Below are positions 59,788 to 64,000 of a DNA stretch of 64,000 bases, piece after piece. This DNA comes from DAONBD01 sp964525485. GTDB taxonomy: Bacteria > Patescibacteriota > Gracilibacteria > UBA1369 > LOWO2-01-FULL-3. The stretch spans positions 18,182-82,181 of the forward strand of contig CAZGHH010000001.1 of assembly GCA_964525485.1 (NCBI GenBank), read 5' to 3'. The notes below the pieces were generated by a model. That model ran no database searches. It saw nothing but the letters and a program-made list of their open reading frames with translations, and was not told where the DNA came from. The position numbers and the translations under genes are program-made. Every line of letters starts with the position of its first letter. Positions within the stretch are counted from its first letter, which is position 1.

Positions 59788-61836
59788 ATGAATAGTCCGC
59801 TGCTTTCACAAGTACTTCGTACCACAAAAAAACATCTCGATTTACTTAAATCTCTAGGGATTCAAACAGTCGAAGATCTCCTTTTGTATTTCCCGCGCGG
59901 ATACACAGACTCATCCGAATTCACACGCATTATCGATATGAAACTAGATGAGACGAATACGGTCTTAGGAACGCTCAAATCTCTCTTCAACACCCGCACA
60001 CGTGGCGGCAAATCGATCCAGAGAGCGGTATTCGCGGACGAGACGGGGTCCGTGAACGTGATGTGGTTCAATCAGCCATTCCTCACACGAATGCTTCCAC
60101 GCAACAAAGAAATAATTCTCACAGGAAAATTGAAATTATCCGCAGGAAAACTCGTATTTCAAGCTCCAACCTACGAACTAGTGAATAAATATGAAGAAAC
60201 AGTTCACTCAGGCCGCATTGTTCCGGTTTATCATGAGACAGAAGGTCTAACCTCCAAATGGCTTCGCGAAAAAATCAAACCTCTCGCAGACGAATTTTAC
60301 AAATACTTTGAAGAATATATGCCAGCTGAAATCCTTCGCGATGAGAACCTCATCGACCTGCCAACAGCAATCAAAAATATTCACTTTCCCGAGAACGACG
60401 AGATGCTCAAAAAAGCGCGAGAACGCCTGAGTTTCGATGAACTTTTCCTGCTGCAATTAAAAGTTTTACAAAAGAAAAAGAACTGGCAAAAAGTTTCACA
60501 GCAAGAAGAAAAAAGAATGAAAATAGAAACAGCCGAAATTAAAAATTTTGTAGAGCGCCTGCCTTTCGAACTTACCGAAGCACAGAAAAAAGTTATCAAT
60601 GAAATTCTCGCAGATCTTGCTCAGCCATTCCCAATGCACCGACTTTTGCAAGGAGATGTTGGCTCAGGAAAGACAATAGTTGCGATCATCGCAGCACTAA
60701 ATGCTATACAAAACGGATTTCAGGTCGTGATAATGGCGCCGACAGAAATTCTCGCAAAACAACACTATCATTCATTCGCGAAATTTTTTAGAGATCGTTC
60801 ACTAAACATTAAGTTCATTTCCGGCAGTACATCTAAATCAGAAAAAGAAGAGGCGATCAAACAGATGAAAACCGGAACTTGTGACATTGCAATCGGCACG
60901 CACGCGCTTATCCAGGACGAAATCGGATTCAAGAATCTCGGCCTCGCAATTATAGATGAACAACACCGTTTCGGTGTCAAGCAACGCGCGGCATTGAAAG
61001 AAATAGGGAAAAGCCCTCACCTCCTTAGCCTCTCTGCAACACCGATACCTCGCACACTCGCGATCACGATCTACGGCGATCAAGACCTCTCTATTCTCGA
61101 CGAAATGCCAAAAGGACGTCAACGCATCATAACTCGCGTCGTCCCGGAAGAAAAACGCATGGACGCATATCGCTGGATCGACGACCAGATCCTCAAAGGA
61201 CGCCAAGCATTTATTATTTGCCCACTTATAGATGAATCCGACGTTCTCGAAGTGAAATCTGTTATAAATGAATACACATACCTTTCCGAACATATTTTCA
61301 AACGTGACACAGTCGGTCTACTTCATGGTCGCATGCCTCAGGACGAAAAAGATCAAATCATGGCCGATTTTAAGGATAATAAAATAAATATTCTCGTTTC
61401 TACTTCAGTTATCGAAGTCGGTATCGACGTCCCAAATGCAACAATTATGATCATAGAGGGGGCAGAACGTTTTGGCCTCTCTCAACTTCACCAGTTCCGT
61501 GGACGCGTGGGAAGAGGGGAGCACCAGTCATACTGTTTCCTATTCACGAACAAACTCTCCCTCGAAGGTGCGAAACGCATGCAAGCGATGGAACAACATC
61601 ACAGTGGATTCAAATTAGCAGAAATCGACCTCGAGTTAAGAGGTCCAGGCGAAATTTACGGTGTTAAGCAAAGTGGAATTCCTGACCTCAAAATGGCAAC
61701 ATTAACAGATTCTGAGCTCATAGCCAGAGCTCGTCGCCAAGCCATAGAATTATTACAAAAAGATCTAGACCTCGAAGAGCACACAAAACTCCTCGAGAAA
61801 TTCGAAAACCTACCGGAAGTGTATATTCAAGACTAA
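59788..61836 (+). CDS. recG: ATP-dependent DNA helicase RecG
   Basis: RecG reverses stalled forks and branch-migrates junctions. The 682-residue protein has the N-terminal wedge/OB domain (LGIQTVEDLLLYFPRGY), helicase motifs LLQGDVGSGKTIVA, MAPTEILAKQH, IIDEQHRFGVKQR, LSATPIPRTLA, and in the second helicase half LLHGRMPQDEKD, ISTSVIEVGIDVPNAT-like segment and GRVGRGEHQSYC. The start ATG 59788 is 6 bases after its -10 element. Followed by a strong terminator. Confidence 0.96.
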   Translation: MNSPLLSQVLRTTKKHLDLLKSLGIQTVEDLLLYFPRGYTDSSEFTRIIDMKLDETNTVLGTLKSLFNTRTRGGKSIQRAVFADETGSVNVMWFNQPFLTRMLPRNKEIILTGKLKLSAGKLVFQAPTYELVNKYEETVHSGRIVPVYHETEGLTSKWLREKIKPLADEFYKYFEEYMPAEILRDENLIDLPTAIKNIHFPENDEMLKKARERLSFDELFLLQLKVLQKKKNWQKVSQQEEKRMKIETAEIKNFVERLPFELTEAQKKVINEILADLAQPFPMHRLLQGDVGSGKTIVAIIAALNAIQNGFQVVIMAPTEILAKQHYHSFAKFFRDRSLNIKFISGSTSKSEKEEAIKQMKTGTCDIAIGTHALIQDEIGFKNLGLAIIDEQHRFGVKQRAALKEIGKSPHLLSLSATPIPRTLAITIYGDQDLSILDEMPKGRQRIITRVVPEEKRMDAYRWIDDQILKGRQAFIICPLIDESDVLEVKSVINEYTYLSEHIFKRDTVGLLHGRMPQDEKDQIMADFKDNKINILVSTSVIEVGIDVPNATIMIIEGAERFGLSQLHQFRGRVGRGEHQSYCFLFTNKLSLEGAKRMQAMEQHHSGFKLAEIDLELRGPGEIYGVKQSGIPDLKMATLTDSELIARARRQAIELLQKDLDLEEHTKLLEKFENLPEVYIQD

Positions 61837-61867
61837 AAAAAGAGACCTCAGAATGAAGTCTCTTTTT
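61837..61867. terminator. bidirectional intrinsic terminator
   Basis: Perfect 10-bp stem AAAAAGAGAC / GTCTCTTTTT with an 11-base loop, T-rich on both strands. It lies 1 base after the recG stop and serves recG and the convergent carbonic-anhydrase-like gene. Confidence 0.85.
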
Positions 61868-61883
61868 AATAATTCATTTTACT

Positions 61884-62297
61884 CTAGCAAACAGTCTCAA
61901 CTTTCCATTCTCCTTCTGGATGCTCAGGGTCAACACTTTCTGTATATAAACCAACAACTTTTACAGCTTCAGTAACCCAAGATTTTACCAAATCAACCGC
62001 CTTTTGAATTTCTTCATAATGCTGTTCTTTGCTGACTGGATTACCAGCACAATGGTTACCGTGCCCAACTACAGCTATATATTTAGATCCGTGACCGTTA
62101 ACAGAAATACCAACTTTCTTCTGAATATGAGCCAATAAAGTCGGGTCATCTTGTCTAGCCAAAACACCATCAATATCAGGTTCCGTGATCGCGTCAACAT
62201 ATTGAACCCCAGCCTCATTCTTGACAAAATCCTCAATTTGATCCTGAGCTCTACCGTCCATACAATTTAACGCAGTTCCAAAACTTCCGTGTGACAT
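61884..62297 (-). CDS. small beta-carbonic-anhydrase-like protein
   Basis: A 137-residue protein with the zinc-ligand pattern of beta-carbonic anhydrases: ALNCMDGR (Cys-x-Asp-x-Arg) near residue 12 and YIAVVGHGNHCAGNPVS near 75-92, where His and Cys would complete the zinc site. The usual spacing is HxxC; here HGNHC offers two histidines. It is much shorter than the standard 190-230 residues. It may hydrate CO2 or be a divergent zinc protein. Its own promoter lies at 62336-62363. Confidence 0.7.
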   Translation of the reverse strand: MSHGSFGTALNCMDGRAQDQIEDFVKNEAGVQYVDAITEPDIDGVLARQDDPTLLAHIQKKVGISVNGHGSKYIAVVGHGNHCAGNPVSKEQHYEEIQKAVDLVKSWVTEAVKVVGLYTESVDPEHPEGEWKVETVC

Positions 62298-62335
62298 AAA
62301 AATTTTGTTAATTAATTGAAATTTACTTAGCAGAT

Positions 62336-62363
62336 ATTATAGGACAAAAAAACAAAAAAGCAA
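62336..62363 (-). promoter_or_regulatory. promoter of the carbonic-anhydrase-like gene
   Basis: Minus strand TTGCTT (62363-62358), 16-bp T-rich spacer, TATAAT (62341-62336); leader of about 30 bases. Confidence 0.6.
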
Positions 62364-62462
62364 GCCCCAATCGAACGAAAAATACAAAAAACGCATTCCA
62401 AAACAAATTTAAGACGACCTGAATATCAACTTTTTTTACAAAACGCGTTAAATCGCGAGTTT

Positions 62463-62549
62463 TTATTTATGGCTTGTAGAAGCCCATACCGCCACAGCAA
62501 CGAAGATTCCTATAATGACGAGAGCCGAAATGCTTATAAGTAATATCAT
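62463..62549 (-). CDS. 28-residue single-TM small protein
   Basis: A minus-strand frame from ATG 62549 to TAA encodes MILLISISALVIIGIFVAVA plus VWASTSHK, an almost pure TM helix with a short polar C-terminus. A TACAAT lies exactly 6 bases before the ATG, the same distance as in the leaderless genes here, which is the main support that it is real. Function unknown; tiny proteins of this shape often attach to larger membrane complexes. Confidence 0.45.
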   Translation of the reverse strand: MILLISISALVIIGIFVAVAVWASTSHK

Positions 62550-62730
62550 AGACGCATTGTAACACTAAAAAGGAAAAACAAAGTAGGTAATTCAATTACA
62601 AATTGACATCAAAAGAGCAAAAAACCAAAACGAAGAGTAAAGTAACAAAACCATCCGAAGTCAACCTTCTCCCTGGGAGTAGTTCGCACAAGATACATTG
62701 TGCAAACTAACATGTGTTTCTTAATAAAAC

Positions 62731-63249
62731 CTAAAGCCTATTCCCTTTTTGGTATCTACGCAACGCACTCGCTTGTCTCAATCTTGAATGGTAATACTGT
62801 CTCATTTCACTTTGTACCAGCGGATTCACGAATCCTTTATACCTTGGATAACATGTATGCAAAAATCTATAATAATCTTGATCCCCTCTTATGTAACCTT
62901 TTCTTTCAGCCACATCTATTTTCTCATCAGCGCAATCCAAAAAACCATCACTTCCAAGAGCAAAAAACAATTCAGCTCGTCTCGCAGATGAAAGTTCCCA
63001 AACATCACATTCGGAGAGTTTTTCAAAACTACGCGGATCAATCAAAAATTTATAACCACTTTGCCCTGAAGATTGAATTGAATCAGCAACACAACTGATC
63101 ACACGATCTCGATAAGAATCGGTAAGCATTAAAACTTCATTACCAAGCATTCCAGCCAAAAACAGCACAACACCTGAAACAAAAGCTTTATCTTTGAGAG
63201 ATAAAGGTTTTGAATCACAAACATTTTCGTTGTATTCAACAAAAGACAT
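62731..63249 (-). CDS. hypothetical protein
   Basis: A 172-residue protein I do not recognise. One hydrophobic segment (FVSGVVLFLAGMLGNEVLML, about 23-42) could be a TM helix after a charged 22-residue N-terminus. The rest is polar with four scattered cysteines and an Arg/Tyr-rich end (MRQYYHSRLRQASALRRYQK). A TAATAT at 63255-63260 is 5 bases before the ATG. No neighbours hint at a role. Confidence 0.6.
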   Translation of the reverse strand: MSFVEYNENVCDSKPLSLKDKAFVSGVVLFLAGMLGNEVLMLTDSYRDRVISCVADSIQSSGQSGYKFLIDPRSFEKLSECDVWELSSARRAELFFALGSDGFLDCADEKIDVAERKGYIRGDQDYYRFLHTCYPRYKGFVNPLVQSEMRQYYHSRLRQASALRRYQKGNRL

Positions 63250-63337
63250 TACACATATTAAAGTTAAGAACGAATCCTAAACGCTTAAGAAAATTTAGTC
63301 AATAAATCCCACTCAAGCATTCGAAACAATCGAAGGT

Positions 63338-64000
63338 TTAAATATGATATACCTGGTATAATTTTCCATCTTTAAATCCAAGCTTTCTATAGTAATCTCT
63401 AACTCCAACTCCACTTATCACAGCAAGATTTTTTAAACCGTGTTTTTTGGTAATTTTAAGTGCCTCTTCTATTAATTTTGACCCATAGCCTTTGTGTTGC
63501 CCGGCTTTTTGCATTTGCCCTTTCACCTTCACCTGCTCACCAAAAACATGGATTTCCCTGATCACAGAGGCGTTTTGCAAATCCTTCAATGGATGTTTTT
63601 CGCCTGTAAAATGTTGCGAAGGAATTCTTAACCTCAAAAACCCTATCAATTTGTCCTGTTTCTGGTCTTCAAAACTCAAAAAATATTCTTTACCATCTGA
63701 AGAATCATATTCTCGAGTAACAAGTTTTACGTCCGAAGCTTTAAACAAAGAATCTTTAATCTCCCTACATCTGATACAATTGCATTTTTCCCCGAGAAGT
63801 TTCATCTCTTCTTGTACGACTTGCCTGAGATTCGACACCTTACTTCCTCCAATAATACTCTCCGCAGGAATATCACGAATCAGCCTGGTAATTCTACAAT
63901 AATGTGGAACAATTTCTTTAAATTTAACCAGTAAATCAACCAATTGCCTATCCGTATAAGGTTTATGTTTGCCGGCCTTATATAATTTTTCAAGCGGAGT
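63338..64000 (-). CDS. elp3: Elp3-type tRNA uridine acetyltransferase, C-terminal part (partial)
   Basis: The minus-strand frame enters from the right edge and ends at 63338; about 220 C-terminal residues are visible. LYKAGKHKPYTDRQLVDLL, VPHYCRITRLIRDIPAESIIGG, SNLRQVVQEEM and CNCIRCREI belong to the radical-SAM half of Elp3, and the GNAT acetyltransferase half follows (IREIHVFGEQVKV, GYGSKLIEEAL, YYRKLGFKDGKLYQVYHI). Elp3 makes cm5U-type modifications at the tRNA wobble position and occurs in archaea, eukaryotes and some bacteria including CPR lineages. The upstream part is outside the window. Confidence 0.9.
   Translation of the reverse strand, partial: TPLEKLYKAGKHKPYTDRQLVDLLVKFKEIVPHYCRITRLIRDIPAESIIGGSKVSNLRQVVQEEMKLLGEKCNCIRCREIKDSLFKASDVKLVTREYDSSDGKEYFLSFEDQKQDKLIGFLRLRIPSQHFTGEKHPLKDLQNASVIREIHVFGEQVKVKGQMQKAGQHKGYGSKLIEEALKITKKHGLKNLAVISGVGVRDYYRKLGFKDGKLYQVYHI

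Noticed and set aside
62700..63098. Plus-strand open frame of 132 codons
   Set aside because: It is antisense to the 62731-63249 gene, which has a hydrophobic segment and a -10 element close to its ATG; the plus frame has no promoter or family pattern.
1..64000. CRISPR arrays, insertion sequences, prophage genes, rRNA
   Set aside because: I looked for regular direct repeats, transposase motifs, phage structural proteins and rRNA sequences and saw none.

Overview
The window looks like a chromosomal segment of a streamlined, AT-rich bacterium, most likely a member of the Candidate Phyla Radiation (Patescibacteria). Genes are short-spaced and often overlap at their ends. House-keeping genes (dnaE, valS, glyS, cysS, tyrS, rpsB, tsf, der, obg, recG) are mixed with lineage-style genes: a TraG/VirD4-like ATPase, a VirB2/TrbC-like pilin, sigma-region-4/HARE-HTH proteins, a bacterial CarS-like membrane enzyme and Elp3. 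UGA acts as a stop (for example at the ends of nadC and of the ATP-grasp fusion), so the UGA-to-glycine code of Gracilibacteria/Absconditabacteria is not used. The phylum assignment is inference.

Layout. 1-6.8 kb: start of dnaE, then proB and proC, a three-gene block of unknown proteins under its own promoter, then proA. 6.8-15.9 kb: tRNA-Leu(UAG), two paralogous sigma4/HARE-HTH proteins flanking a HIT protein, nadC and valS, and an OmpR-type regulator. 16-25.8 kb: glyS, TraG-like ATPase, CarS-like enzyme, two CAU-anticodon tRNAs, ftsB/divIC-like gene, murC, cysS, yggT. 25.8-31.9 kb: a large surface protein, then a PKD-7TM membrane protein paired with an ATP-grasp/retropepsin-like/HEXXXH-peptidase fusion. 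31.9-36.8 kb: operon of nucleotide-transporter/HEAT fusion, STAS protein, PP2C phosphatase and queA. 36.9-44.1 kb: murJ, a C39-like peptidase, and the operon rpsB-tsf-ribBA-ribD-CAP protein. 44.2-50.3 kb: RsbW-like kinase, STAS protein, PrsW-like protease, glycosyltransferase, pilin, der, nucleotidyltransferase. 50.3-64 kb: a UvrC carrying an inserted acetyltransferase domain, thiI, tRNA-Leu(CAA), obg, pth, rplU, rluD-like gene, TrmB-like regulator, tyrS, recG, a mini carbonic-anhydrase-like protein and the end of elp3.

Regulation is unusually legible. Many genes have near-consensus sigma70 promoters, mostly with 17-bp spacers, and at least six genes have the -10 hexamer 6 or 7 bases before the start codon, which predicts leaderless mRNAs; classical Shine-Dalgarno sequences are scarce. 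This corrects several start sites (valS, proA, uvrC, obg and the gene at 21130). The partner-switch parts (PP2C, two STAS proteins, RsbW-like kinase) sit in two operons with no classical sigma-B gene in view, alongside a PrsW protease.

The most unusual items are the single protein that joins an ATP-grasp peptide ligase to two peptidase-like modules beside its 7TM partner (27.9-31.9 kb), the UvrC with a GNAT domain inside its nuclease domain and no HhH tail, the secreted transglutaminase/caspase-like gene trio inside the proline cluster, and the duplicated sigma4/HARE proteins. No CRISPR array, insertion sequence, prophage or rRNA gene was seen.
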